DNA of 45,038 nt from Mycobacterium palustre. GTDB lineage: Bacteria; Actinomycetota; Actinomycetes; Mycobacteriales; Mycobacteriaceae. The number at the start of each line of letters is the position of its first letter. Position 1 is the first letter of the stretch. The position numbers and the translations under genes were made by a program. The DNA lies in assembly GCF_002101785.1 (NCBI RefSeq), contig NZ_LQPJ01000146.1, positions 1-45,038 on the forward strand, read 5' to 3'. The notes under the pieces were generated by a model. That model searched no databases. It was not told the DNA's origin and was given only the letters and a program-made list of their open reading frames with translations. Positions 38,220 through 45,038 of the stretch are shown here, in pieces.

Positions 38220-38305
38220 GATCCCGGTCTCGACGCGTCAACCCTGTCACCGCAACAACGCTAGTCGGGTTGCCGCGCCGGTGAAAGGCGCGGTCCGGAT
38301 GGCGC

Positions 38306-39553
38306 TCAGCTGGCCGAAGATGCCGACCGCGGCAACGAATCCGCCACCGAATCGAAGCGCCGCCCGTAGATGACGCCCAAGAAGTTGGCGACGGCGTCGG
38401 CGGCCAACCGGGACCGGACCGTCGGGGTGATGTCGAAGGCGTGGTGGGCGTTGGCGAGTTCGGCGTAGCCCACCGTGGCGGCCCCGGCCGCGCGCAGCGC
38501 CGCGCAAAACGCCCGCGCCTGCCCGGCGGGAACCAGTTCGTCCTTGGCGCCGTGCAGCACGAAGAACGGCGGCGCCCCGCGGTGCGCGTACGAGATCGGC
38601 GACGCCGCCCGGAACCGCTCCGGGTCGTCGGCGTAGCGGGCCTTCAACACGAAGTGCTCGAGGAACGGCAGCATCAGCTCGTGCATGTTCGCAGCGTCGG
38701 TGAAGTCGTAGACGCCGTAGTACGGCGCGACGGCCTGCACGGAGGTGTCCGCGTCCTCGAAACCGGGCTGGAACCTGGGGTCGTTGGGGGTGAGCGCGGC
38801 CAGCGAGGCCAGGTGTCCGCCCGCCGACCCGCCGGTGATCGCGACGAAGTCGGGGTCGCCGCCGTAGTCGGCGATGTTTTCGCGGACCCAGGCGATGGCC
38901 CTTTTTACGTCGATGAGGTGGGTGGGGAAGCTGCAGCGCGGGCTCTTGCTGTAGTTGATCGACACGCAGATCCAGCCAAGTTCGGCCATCCGGCTCATCA
39001 GCGTGTAGGCCTGCACCCGTTTGTCGCCGATGGCCCACGCCCCGCCGGGGACCTGGATCAACACCGGCGCCCGATGCCCAGGGGCCAGGTCGTGGCGGCG
39101 CCAGATGTCGAGCAGGTGCGCGGTGCCGCCCGGGCCGTAGGGGATGTCGGAGGTTTGCGCGGCGTAGCGGCGGTGCGGCCCGGGCCGGTTCAGCAGCCCG
39201 CTGCGCGGCGCGCAGCCCGACGCGGCGCAGGCCGGGTGGCGCACCAGGTCTTGGAAGTCGGGTCCGAAGCATTCGGTGAGCGCGGCGGTGAGGGCCCGGT
39301 CGGCCTTCTGTGCGGCCCAGCTGGCGCCGACGCGGCCGATGGACGGCGGCGACACCCGCGACAGCGCGTGTCCGGTCAGCACGTGGGGCGGGAATTCGGT
39401 GGTCAGCCAGCCGGCGAACCAGCCGACCGCGAACGGCGAGCCGCGCAGCAGCAAGGCGCCGGCTCGGTAGGTGTCTCTGGCGTCGGCCGCCATGCGCAGC
39501 GCTTGGGCACCGGCGCGCGAACAGCGCGAAGTCAGGTTCAAGGCCACGCTCAT
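38306..39553 (-). CDS. lipQ: Alpha/beta-hydrolase carboxylesterase LipQ
   Basis: 415 residues from the ATG at 39553 (MSVALNLTSRCSRAG), preceded by an AGGGGTGG ribosome site. The frame is open upstream into non-conserved sequence. The hormone-sensitive-lipase-type features are the oxyanion loop (VLIQVPGGAWAIG, with PGG in place of HGG), the nucleophile elbow G-G-S-A-G-G, the acid region (GAKDELVP) and the C-terminal catalytic His (ANAHHAFDI). It corresponds to Rv2485c. It is last of the conserved block before the tRNA-Arg island. The natural ester substrate is unknown. Confidence 0.9.
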   Translation of the reverse strand: MSVALNLTSRCSRAGAQALRMAADARDTYRAGALLLRGSPFAVGWFAGWLTTEFPPHVLTGHALSRVSPPSIGRVGASWAAQKADRALTAALTECFGPDFQDLVRHPACAASGCAPRSGLLNRPGPHRRYAAQTSDIPYGPGGTAHLLDIWRRHDLAPGHRAPVLIQVPGGAWAIGDKRVQAYTLMSRMAELGWICVSINYSKSPRCSFPTHLIDVKRAIAWVRENIADYGGDPDFVAITGGSAGGHLASLAALTPNDPRFQPGFEDADTSVQAVAPYYGVYDFTDAANMHELMLPFLEHFVLKARYADDPERFRAASPISYAHRGAPPFFVLHGAKDELVPAGQARAFCAALRAAGAATVGYAELANAHHAFDITPTVRSRLAADAVANFLGVIYGRRFDSVADSLPRSASSAS

Positions 39554-39740
39554 AGCAACGCCACCCCTCGACGTTATGCACACGCTTCGTTGCGGTAAAC
39601 GGCTGCTTATCAACCGGTGTTGTGCGTGTGTCGAGGCTTCACACCATAACCGATAAGCGCGGTGGCGGAAGGGGTTTCGGGCGCGTCGCGCTCGGCGAGT
39701 CGTGCCGGCGTGTCGGGTTCGATAGACTGACCTGCGCATT

Positions 39741-39816
<76 letters not shown>

Positions 39817-40007
39817 CTGTATCGGCTGGTAGGCGGCCAGGGGCCGTAGGGTCGCTCTCGCGGCGGTCGTTCACCCGGGCGTTACCCGGGCGGGTGGGCG
39901 ATTCACCCGGCGCTCGCCGAACGGACCTCAAGCGACACGCCTAACACAAGATGTTGTGTTCCGACGGATTGTCGCACCCAAGGGGTAGTATGCAGAGCGG
40001 AAGAAGA
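39817..40007. other. Left arm of island: short repeats and a hairpin
   Basis: No gene. TTCACCCGG occurs at 39870-39878 and 39902-39910 with a variant TTACCCGG at 39882-39889, resembling integrase arm-type repeats. A perfect 7-bp stem, AACACAA-GATG-TTGTGTT, lies at 39943-39960. Confidence 0.4.
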
Positions 40008-40080
40008 CATGTTGTAGCTCAGCGGATAGAGCGCCCGCCTGCTAAGCGGGAGGCCGCGGGTTCGAATCCCGCCAACATCT
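40008..40080 (+). tRNA. tRNA-like gene with GCU anticodon, short variable arm (atypical tRNA-Ser)
   Basis: Clear cloverleaf: acceptor 40008-40014 with 40073-40079, D-arm GCTC..GAGC, anticodon stem CCCGC/GCGGG with loop CTGCTAA (anticodon GCU at 40041-40043), variable loop of only five bases (AGGCC), and T-arm GCGGG-TTCGAAT-CCCGC. GCU reads Ser codons AGC/AGU, but tRNA-Ser needs a long variable arm, which is missing here. The first acceptor pair is C-C; removing C40008 so that A40007 and G40006 shift in would give a perfect seven-pair stem, suggesting a one-base insertion. It lies inside the island, so it is phage-borne and perhaps inactive. Confidence 0.7.
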
Positions 40081-40157
40081 TGAGAAGAGGCACGTCGAGC
40101 GCGACACCCGCGCTCCGTGCCTCTTCTGCTGTCGGTGCCCGGTGGGACCATGGAGTC

Positions 40158-40560
40158 ATGACCTTTCGACCGCCGCCGGTGCCCCAGATCGTCCCCATGC
40201 AAGTTTGGCTTCGGACGTTCAGGATCACCGCCGGCAACCATTCGGCGACGTGCTTTGTGATTAGCCGCCACGACCGGCAGTGGCTGATCACGGCTAAGCA
40301 CTTCATTGACGATGCGCTCCCCGGCGGCGGCACGATGACGGTTCATCAGCACCAAAACAACCTCCAAGAGCAGATTCAGCCCCAACGCGTCCCGTTGACA
40401 AATCCGGTGCTGACGTTGCAGTTTTTGCGCTCGGCGACAACAAACTTGTGGACGAACGCATGACGTTGACGCCTGCAGCGGAAGGGATAGCTCTAAGTCA
40501 GGGTGTGTTCTTCCTGGGCTACCCGCTCCCCGATAGGGCGGTGTATCGACCCACGGCGAC
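40158..40560 (+). pseudogene. Trypsin-like serine protease fragment, frameshifted and truncated
   Basis: From ATG 40158 the first frame gives a protein with FRITAGNHSATCFVIS and QWLITAKHFIDD. This is the typical HtrA/trypsin entry with the catalytic His (H48). By 40391 the coding sense has moved to another frame, which reads VDKSGADVAVFALGDNK (catalytic Asp) and GVFFLGYPLPD. The original frame meets a stop at 40463, and the second stops near 40572. The Ser-containing GDSGGP third of the protease is absent, because capsid-coding DNA begins at about 40550. So the gene is broken by a frameshift and by a 3' deletion or fusion. Confidence 0.7.
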
Positions 40561-41637
40561 GTGCTCGTCAACCTGACAGCGGATGGTGTTGACCTCAACG
40601 AGGTCTGGGCGGAAATCCAAGACGTACTGCAGCTCTACAACACGGAGCGCAAGAGCATCACGGACTTACTCTCGTACAAGACCGTCAACGTAGCCGACAC
40701 CATCGCGCAGAGTATCAGCAGTGACTCCTTTGAGGAGGCAACTGAATTCGGTGTGCCGCGCGCAATCAGCCCGCCCGCAGATGTCCTCAAACTTGGGTAC
40801 AATTTCAAAGATTTTGACATATCACTCAGGGCCACTTGGCGTTTTCTTAGAGAAGCCACCGCTGAGCAAATCACTGCCCAAGTTACACGAGTATTTGAGG
40901 CAGACAACAAGCTCTGCTGCGGAACGATTTTGCGTCGTTTGCTGGACCCCGCGACAAGTCTCAACGAGTGGGGCCACACATGTTACGGCTTATGGAATGC
41001 CGATGGCATGGTGCCCCCGCCCTACCTCGGCAAGACGTTTGCTGGTGACCGCACGCATTACCTCACCACCGGCTCAACAACTCTCGACTCTGGCGACGTT
41101 GAAGCCATGATCTACCACGTCTATGAGCAGGGGTAGGGCGTCCACCCCGCTACGCAATTCGTGTTGATCGTCAACCCGGTTGACTTCGACTTGTCGAAAA
41201 TCGCGTCTTGGAAAGCTGGCGTTGATTACGGCGGGGCGACGGTCCCCAACTATGACTTCATCCCGAGCGCCCTTATGCCTGCGTGGATTTCCAACGAAAC
41301 CATCCACGGCCCAATACCGAGTGCCGAGTACAACGGCCTTCAGGTCTGGGGCTCCTACGAAAATGCTTTTGTCATGAAGTCCCAGTACATGCCGCTTGGG
41401 TATGCGGTAGTGCTGGCTACGGGCGGGCCCAACTCCGACGCCAATCCGGTCGGCTTCCGCGAGCACGTCAATCCCGCCTATCGCGGCCTCAGACACATTC
41501 CTGGGCGCGGGCCGTACCCGATCCAGGAGTCATTCTTCGCCAGGGGCTTCGGCGTGGGCACGCGCCATCGGGGCGCGGCGGTGGTCGCCCAGATCACCAC
41601 GAACGCCCTCTACACCGCCCCAGCCATCGAGACGTAA
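40561..41637 (+). pseudogene. Phage major capsid protein interrupted by one in-frame TAG
   Basis: The frame encodes about 358 residues of an actinophage major capsid protein (HK97-fold class). The first part, 191 codons, contains TERKSITDLLSYKTVNVADT, FEEATEFGVPR and GMVPPPYLGKTFAGDRTHYL. A TAG at 41134-41136 follows, then the same frame continues GVHPATQFVLIVNPVDFD to VNPAYRGLRHIPGRGPYP and RHRGAAVVAQ. Relatives have Tyr where the TAG stands (GYG), so a single TAT/TAC-to-TAG change explains the break. The GTG at 40561 is the first plausible start; an in-frame stop lies at 40534. Without readthrough the product lacks nearly half of the capsid fold. Confidence 0.8.
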
Positions 41638-42042
41638 AGCCGTGGGCCGTCGTTACACTCACAACCCCGAGCCATACCGCGAGGTATCGCCCCCAGGGCA
41701 GTCGTTGTGCGGGGCGCAAGACCCGCTTCGGCTACATCGCGACCAAATCGGGGACCAGTCAACAGAGTTCAGTTTCGGCCCAGGGCCGGTCGCGCCGCAC
41801 CTTAATGACCGGCCGCCGAGCGAGGGTGGTGTCTACCGCGCGCGTGCCCCGCGCATTGATCCGCCTGGACGGCGCAACCCTGAACGTGTCGGCCCGCCCC
41901 GGCAGCACCGCCGGCCACGCGAGGAGGCACAGGGCTTCCCCGGCTACACGCTCGGTGGATAAGGCAACAGAGAGGCAACCATGACCAATCAGCCACGAAG
42001 CGCACGCGCCATGTCACCAAGAAAGGCCGCACTGGGCCGTTC
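41638..42042 (+). other. Degenerate stretch after capsid gene
   Basis: Frames are open in two registers (41642-41962 and another) but neither has a ribosome site or a family resemblance along its whole length. Segments such as YTHNPEPYREV and TRFGYIATKSG look protein-like in different frames, suggesting a frameshifted small phage gene. Around 41981 an ATG begins a few plausible codons (MTNQ) that join the next gene only after a one-base shift. Confidence 0.35.
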
Positions 42043-42285
42043 GTGAAATATGTTGGGACCGCGGATAAGCGCACCATTCAGCCGCATGAGTGGCGCACCC
42101 TAGGCATCGAGCTCAAAGACCCCAAAGCGACGCACGTATGGTCGAAAGACAATGGGTTTCTCATCGAGTCCAGCCAGTTCACCGACGCCCAGCTGGACCA
42201 TCTGCTGATTGACGAGAAGCAGCACGGCACCAACGCGCCCGTCTTCGTTGAGGTTGACAGCGACGGCGTGCAGGTAGCCGGGTAA
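42043..42285 (+). CDS. Small phage-like protein of unknown function
   Basis: 80 residues from a GTG at 42043 (VKYVGTADKRTIQPHEWRTL). The same frame reads sensibly further upstream (TKRTRHVTKKGRTGPF) without a start codon. The original start may be the ATG at 41981, lost to a one-base shift. The sequence is mixed alpha/beta and acidic at the end (FVEVDSDGVQVAG), with no known catalytic motif. Its place directly after a capsid gene suggests a head-associated or head-tail connector role, which is inference only. A strong hairpin follows. Confidence 0.5.
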   Translation: MKYVGTADKRTIQPHEWRTLGIELKDPKATHVWSKDNGFLIESSQFTDAQLDHLLIDEKQHGTNAPVFVEVDSDGVQVAG

Positions 42286-42291
42286 GACGTG

Positions 42292-42338
42292 GCCGGGGCG
42301 GGTTCTGAGGGGTTGCCGACCAACCTCCCCGCCCCGGC
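42292..42338 (+). terminator. Long GC hairpin between small island genes
   Basis: GCCGGGGCGGG at 42292-42302 pairs perfectly (11 bp) with CCCGCCCCGGC ending at 42338. The inner part GGTTG-CCGAC-CAACC adds five more pairs. It lies seven bases after a stop codon, so it is a terminator or an attenuator of the small basic gene downstream. Confidence 0.6.
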
Positions 42339-42368
42339 TACCGCCCCAAGAGAAGGGGAATAACACCG

Positions 42369-42494
42369 ATGGCTACCAAGAAGCAAGCAGCCGCGCGGGC
42401 GAAGTTCGCCAAGGCCGCCCGCGCTAAGGGCAACACTAAGGTAGGTCGCCGCGCCAAGAGCAGCGCCGGACCAAAGCGCAAGCGCGGCAGGTAG
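42369..42494 (+). CDS. 41-residue Lys/Arg/Ala-rich basic protein
   Basis: ATG 42369 follows AAGGGG ten bases upstream. The product is MATKKQAAARAKFAKAARAK followed by a similar second half ending PKRKRGR. About 40 percent of residues are Lys or Arg and there is no acidic residue. It is probably largely disordered and nucleic-acid binding, resembling the tails of HupB/H1-like proteins. The stop directly abuts the stop of the opposite-strand TIGR02391 gene. The ribosome site and clean frame support expression; function unknown. Confidence 0.6.
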   Translation: MATKKQAAARAKFAKAARAKGNTKVGRRAKSSAGPKRKRGR

Positions 42495-43238
42495 CTACTG
42501 CTGCGCGCCCTGTTGACGGATCTCGGCGCGGTCCAGTGCCCGCATCAAAAGACTGGCCGTGGCGAGCATCTCCTTAGCTTCCGGCTCGCTTGTCCGGAGG
42601 TTCGGGCCGTGTCCGCGAGGGTTGCGCAATGCTTGCGCCCCGCCCATAAACAGGAATTTGAAACCCTCGCGCTCGTCTGCCTTCTGATTTGCATCTGCGT
42701 TGTCGGATGTAACGTCTAGAAGCGGACTCTGCTCGTTGAAGACCGCCGTCATCAATCCCTTTCCGCTGAGTGCAGCTCCACTCGAGTTTTTCGGTTGGCC
42801 GGCCAACACTTTCACCCGGTCCTCAACGGCCTTAAAGGCGTCGAAGACCGCATTGTCGTAGTGACCACTTGCGACCTGCGATCCACTGGCAGCAGAGATC
42901 AACGGATGCAGCCCAGGCAGGCTGATTGGTGTCGGCTGGCGCATAGCGAGTTTTGCTGATACCACCTCGTACTTCGCGGCCGTGTGGTCTAACCTGCCGC
43001 GGCCTCCCCGAAATGGGCTCTGGTGGACTTGCACCTCACATATCCGCATCGTCTTCGTTTTGCCGTTAGGCAGCGTGTCGGTGACCTCGTCGCCGACCTC
43101 GACATCGGCGTCAACGCTGAACGTGATGCCGTGCTCAAGCCCTAAGTCTTGGGCCTGGATGTCGAATTCGATGACAGTGCCGTCATCAGCAACGCGGCGC
43201 AGCTTCATGGTCTTGGCCTTTGTGCCGTGCGGAAGCAT
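42495..43238 (-). CDS. TIGR02391-family protein (Hypoth_Ymh domain), possible defence cargo
   Basis: 247 residues from the ATG at 43238, which has AAGGGG five bases upstream; the open frame continues to 43307 without a better start. Residues 1-85 or so form a beta-rich domain (MKLRRVADDGTVIEFDIQAQ, VDADVEVGDEVTDTLPNGKT). The C-terminal part matches my memory of TIGR02391: LHPLISAASGSQVASGHYDN, AVFDAFKAVEDRVKVLAG, then GFKFLFMGGAQALRNPRGHG with the conserved R-N-P-x-x-H. That C-terminal helical domain recurs in bacterial accessory and anti-phage loci and has a HEPN-like RNP-x-x-H pattern. It is the only intact-looking long gene of the island. Biochemical function unknown. Confidence 0.7.
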   Translation of the reverse strand: MLPHGTKAKTMKLRRVADDGTVIEFDIQAQDLGLEHGITFSVDADVEVGDEVTDTLPNGKTKTMRICEVQVHQSPFRGGRGRLDHTAAKYEVVSAKLAMRQPTPISLPGLHPLISAASGSQVASGHYDNAVFDAFKAVEDRVKVLAGQPKNSSGAALSGKGLMTAVFNEQSPLLDVTSDNADANQKADEREGFKFLFMGGAQALRNPRGHGPNLRTSEPEAKEMLATASLLMRALDRAEIRQQGAQQ

Positions 43239-43462
43239 CACGCCCCTTCCATCGTCGGCCCGTCCCGACCGGCGAGTGTACTCACGCGCTGAGGTAGCTA
43301 CAGGCACACACGCCGATCAGCCCGGCGTCACCCCGGCGACTGGGGGCATATTCGGCCCGTACCGAGCGCGTACTGAGGCCGTACTTCAGCCACTGGGAAA
43401 CGGCTCATTACCTGCGGGTACGCGGTCGGAAGCCGCTGGTCGTGCGCGTGCCCGGTGAGTAA

Positions 43463-43506
43463 CTTCTAATCCCTAGGTCGCACGTTCGAATCGTGCCGGG
43501 GGCACT
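43463..43506 (+). repeat. attR: right copy of 44-bp att core
   Basis: Second copy of the tRNA-Arg 3' segment, differing from 39773-39816 by one base. It is not part of a tRNA here: the bases before it (GTGAGTAA) do not restore a 5' half. Confidence 0.9.
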
Positions 43507-43576
43507 GACCGAAGCCGCATGTCAGGGTGACATCGCTGGCACGGAGCAGCTTCGCTCAGGTGTTCGAGCACCGCTC

Positions 43577-43597
43577 TTGTCACCCATTTGTCACCCA
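43577..43597 (+). repeat. Two 10-bp direct repeats at 11-bp spacing, near att
   Basis: TTGTCACCCA at 43577-43586 and 43588-43597, one helical turn apart and 71 bases beyond attR. The spacing is that of arm-type binding sites for tyrosine integrases. They overlap the end of the minus-strand gene. Confidence 0.4.
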
Positions 43598-44356
43598 AAC
43601 TGCCCGCTGGCGGCTGGCCAGCAACTTCAGTCGATTTCGACCAACTGCGCACGTCCCGTCTGCAATCCGCACAATGTCTCCGGCCAGCATGTAGGTCCAG
43701 ACGACACAGGTTTCGGCTTCGGCCTGGGTGATTTTGTCGTGGACTCCCTTGCTTGCGAGGCCATCCAGCGCGTTGAGGCGGGTGTAGAGGTCGCTGACAA
43801 TTTGCATGACAGTCCGCCGCTGACGTGTGCCTTCGACCTGAGTGCGGACGTATTCGGTGAGGCGATTCTTGTAGCGTTCGTCGGTCATCCCACGCTTTAC
43901 GCCGTCGATGCCCTCCACGTCTTCACCGGTAGCTGGGTAGAGAGCATCGGCTAGCTCTTTGATGACTCGGCGGCATGAGGTCAAGGCATGCGCGTAGTCC
44001 TCACTGGTTCCCGAGCTCAAGCGTTCTTGGGCAGCCACGAACATGTCGAGAGCTTCAGGCGCGTACTTCCTTAAAGCTTCGTTGATATACAGCTGCGCCC
44101 GCCGAAAGATGTCGCTGTTTGCTTTGCCCGCAAGTAGGTCCATTTCGACCGAAATCAGGTAGTCGTACACGTCCTGTCGAATCTTGCCGAGAATGCCGCG
44201 CCGAGTCTGCAGCACAGGGAGAAGCGCGCTTCTTGTTTTCTCTGCGCGCTCCCTTGCAAAAGCCGCGTCAATCGGCGTAAGGCCAGACGGCGGCTCTGCA
44301 TCGTCATAGGCGCGCTCCATTGCGGCGACGTTTTCTTCCAGCTGCGACACCGACAT
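43580..44356 (-). CDS. Unrecognised helical protein, 5' end cut by an IS remnant
   Basis: 258 residues counted from the first ATG (44356). The same frame is open and coding-like for 54 more codons up to 44518 (KKKASKITAFVEAQEQLATF, YQSYWRTRQTD), where the IS remnant begins with an immediate stop. So the real start has been removed. The protein is nearly all helical, with heptad-like MSVSQLEENVAAMERAY, a central SCRRVIKELADALYP and a C-terminal GVHDKITQAEAETCVVWTYM. This last block is reminiscent of HEPN or abortive-infection proteins, but I cannot assign a family. Expression is doubtful unless the internal ATG is used. Confidence 0.5.
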   Translation of the reverse strand: MSVSQLEENVAAMERAYDDAEPPSGLTPIDAAFARERAEKTRSALLPVLQTRRGILGKIRQDVYDYLISVEMDLLAGKANSDIFRRAQLYINEALRKYAPEALDMFVAAQERLSSGTSEDYAHALTSCRRVIKELADALYPATGEDVEGIDGVKRGMTDERYKNRLTEYVRTQVEGTRQRRTVMQIVSDLYTRLNALDGLASKGVHDKITQAEAETCVVWTYMLAGDIVRIADGTCAVGRNRLKLLASRQRAVWVTNG

Positions 44357-44522
44357 ACCAATGGCGTTTCCGTCGTCAGTCTGCCTCGTCCGCCAGTAAC
44401 TTTGGTACTGGCGTTGGCTCTCTTGCCCGGCTTCAATTGCGCCGACGAAGGTTGCTAGCTGTTCCTGCGCCTCAACAAACGCAGTTATCTTGCTTGCCTT
44501 CTTCTTGCTTGCAATTGTTCAC

Positions 44523-44540
44523 GTCCCGGGGTGTGGTGTA
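44523..44540 (+). repeat. Left terminal inverted repeat of IS remnant
   Basis: GTCCCGGGGTGTGGTGTA; the reverse complement of 44894-44911 is GTCCAGGGACGTGGTGTA, three differences in 18. Confidence 0.65.
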
Positions 44541-44631
44541 AATAGCGGCGTGTCGGTGCCGATGTGGAGGGGCCATCGCGTGAGTCTCTGTGGTGAAACG
44601 ACCAAGAATCACTACCGAGAGGAACATCGCG

Positions 44632-44860
44632 ATGGCCCTGGACCAGTCTGCCTTGCTGGAGGTGCTTGACGCACTACGTCGTCGGCATCTTCCCCGACCG
44701 CGACGCACTGATCCGCCTCGTCGGGGCGGTACCGGCCGAACAACACGACGAATGGGCCCAATCGCGGCGCTACCTCGGCCTCGAGGTCCTCAGCAAATCC
44801 CGAGCAGACCACAACTCGTCGACCCAACAGGAGGCCACCCCCGCGGCACTAACCGCCTAA
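44632..44860 (+). pseudogene. IS256/IS1081-type transposase, N- and C-terminal ends fused by deletion
   Basis: ATG 44632 with GAGAGGAA upstream gives MALDQSALLEVLDAL, a standard start of mycobacterial IS256-family transposases. From about 44675 the coding sense moves to another frame reading YVVGIFPDRDALIRLVGAV and AEQHDEWAQSRRYLGLEVL, to a TAA at 44858. This nearly equals the C-terminus of IS1081 transposase as I recall it. The junction lies near TGACGCACTACG. No catalytic residue survives. The two ends might come from different IS relatives, making this a hybrid. Confidence 0.75.
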
Positions 44861-44893
44861 ACCACCAACTCGAACAATCACACGACGACGACG

Positions 44894-44911
44894 TACACCA
44901 CGTCCCTGGAC
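44894..44911 (-). repeat. Right terminal inverted repeat of IS remnant
   Basis: TACACCACGTCCCTGGAC, partner of 44523-44540 (15 of 18 matching). Confidence 0.65.
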
Positions 44912-44916
44912 TTGAC

Positions 44917-45038
44917 CCATCGCCGCTCTTGGCTGCTAGATCGATCGTTTGATAGGTGAATCTGGCTGTGACAGCCTGATTTGGCCCCGGGTGGGCGGTC
45001 GAAAGTGGCCCCACCTGTGTGGTCGCGGGTGTGCTGTT
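44917..45038. other. Window edge, possible end of another insertion sequence
   Basis: No gene. TGGCCCC recurs at 44982-44988 and 45006-45012, 24 bases apart, inside a GGGTGGGCGGTCGAAAG context. Repeated terminal TGGCCCC-type boxes are what IS21-family ends look like, but too little is present to be sure. Confidence 0.3.

Larger units (their letters stand above)
44519..44916 (+). mobile_element. Internally deleted IS256-family (IS1081-like) element
   Basis: About 0.4 kb with imperfect terminal inverted repeats: 44523-44540 and 44894-44911 match at 15 of 18 positions when one is reverse-complemented. Inside are the first 15 or so codons of a transposase and, out of frame, its last 60 or so codons. 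The roughly 1.1 kb between them, with the catalytic DDE residues, is gone. Clear target-site duplications are not visible. It could be moved only by a transposase supplied from a full copy. Confidence 0.7.

Noticed and set aside
39951..40157. Upstream extension of the protease frame
   Set aside because: It runs through the tRNA-like gene and cannot be coding.
41642..41962. 106-codon open frame after the capsid gene
   Set aside because: No ribosome site and mixed-frame similarity; more likely a decayed small phage gene.
43463..43506. Second tRNA-Arg gene
   Set aside because: Only the 3' half is present; no acceptor 5' strand or D-arm precedes it, so it is an att copy.

Overview
This is chromosomal DNA of a high-GC mycobacterium. 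From about 1 kb to 39.6 kb the gene order follows the Mycobacterium tuberculosis Rv2450c-Rv2485c stretch as I remember it: rpfE, mobA, korBA, clpX, mmuM, clpP2-clpP1, tig, lipP, nei, rpiB, Rv2466c, pepN, Rv2468c, Rv2469c, glbO, aglA, gdh, ettA, ssbB, plsB2, plsC, a WS/DGAT gene and lipQ. Product lengths also agree, for example ClpP2 at 214 and PlsC at 580 residues. A slow grower of the M. avium complex type is plausible, but the species cannot be fixed from sequence reading alone. Several M. tuberculosis neighbours are missing here: the MFS genes beside kor and mmuM, Rv2473, and the IS-containing block before plsB2.

Layout. 1-4.8 kb: the 5' end of rpfE (secreted resuscitation-promoting factor), a gene-poor 0.9-kb leader, then a korA-korB-mobA operon on the minus strand (2-oxoglutarate:ferredoxin oxidoreductase plus molybdenum-cofactor guanylylation). 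5.1-10.4 kb: the protein quality-control set clpX, clpP1P2 and tig, with mmuM between them and a ClgR-like box upstream of clpP1. 10.4-14.5 kb: tRNA-Pro and tRNA-Gly, lipP, a small secreted protein, nei, rpiB, a 56-bp tandem repeat and a mycothiol-linked DsbA-like reductase. 14.6-22.4 kb: pepN, a gene pair linked to the respiratory supercomplex, an HNH nuclease, glbO, aglA and small conserved genes. 22.3-29.5 kb: the very large NAD-glutamate dehydrogenase, EttA and SsbB. 29.5-32.6 kb: a region unlike M. tuberculosis, with a YoeB toxin remnant, an unknown gene and a CopD-CtaG membrane protein. 32.6-39.6 kb: an overlapping plsC/plsB2/WS-DGAT lipid operon and lipQ.

The accessory part is 39.7-45.0 kb. 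A tRNA-Arg(UCU) gene has its 3' 44 bp repeated 3.7 kb downstream (43/44 identical). The two copies bracket a small island with no visible integrase. The island holds a tRNA-like gene with a GCU anticodon but no long variable arm, a frameshifted trypsin-like protease fragment, a phage major capsid gene broken by one in-frame amber codon, a small phage-like protein, a 41-residue very basic protein and a TIGR02391-family gene that may be defence cargo. Right of the second att copy, integrase-arm-like direct repeats and an unrecognised helical protein suggest a second, tandem island. The 5' end of that protein gene is cut by a 0.4-kb internally deleted IS256/IS1081-type element, and sequence resembling another IS end closes the window.
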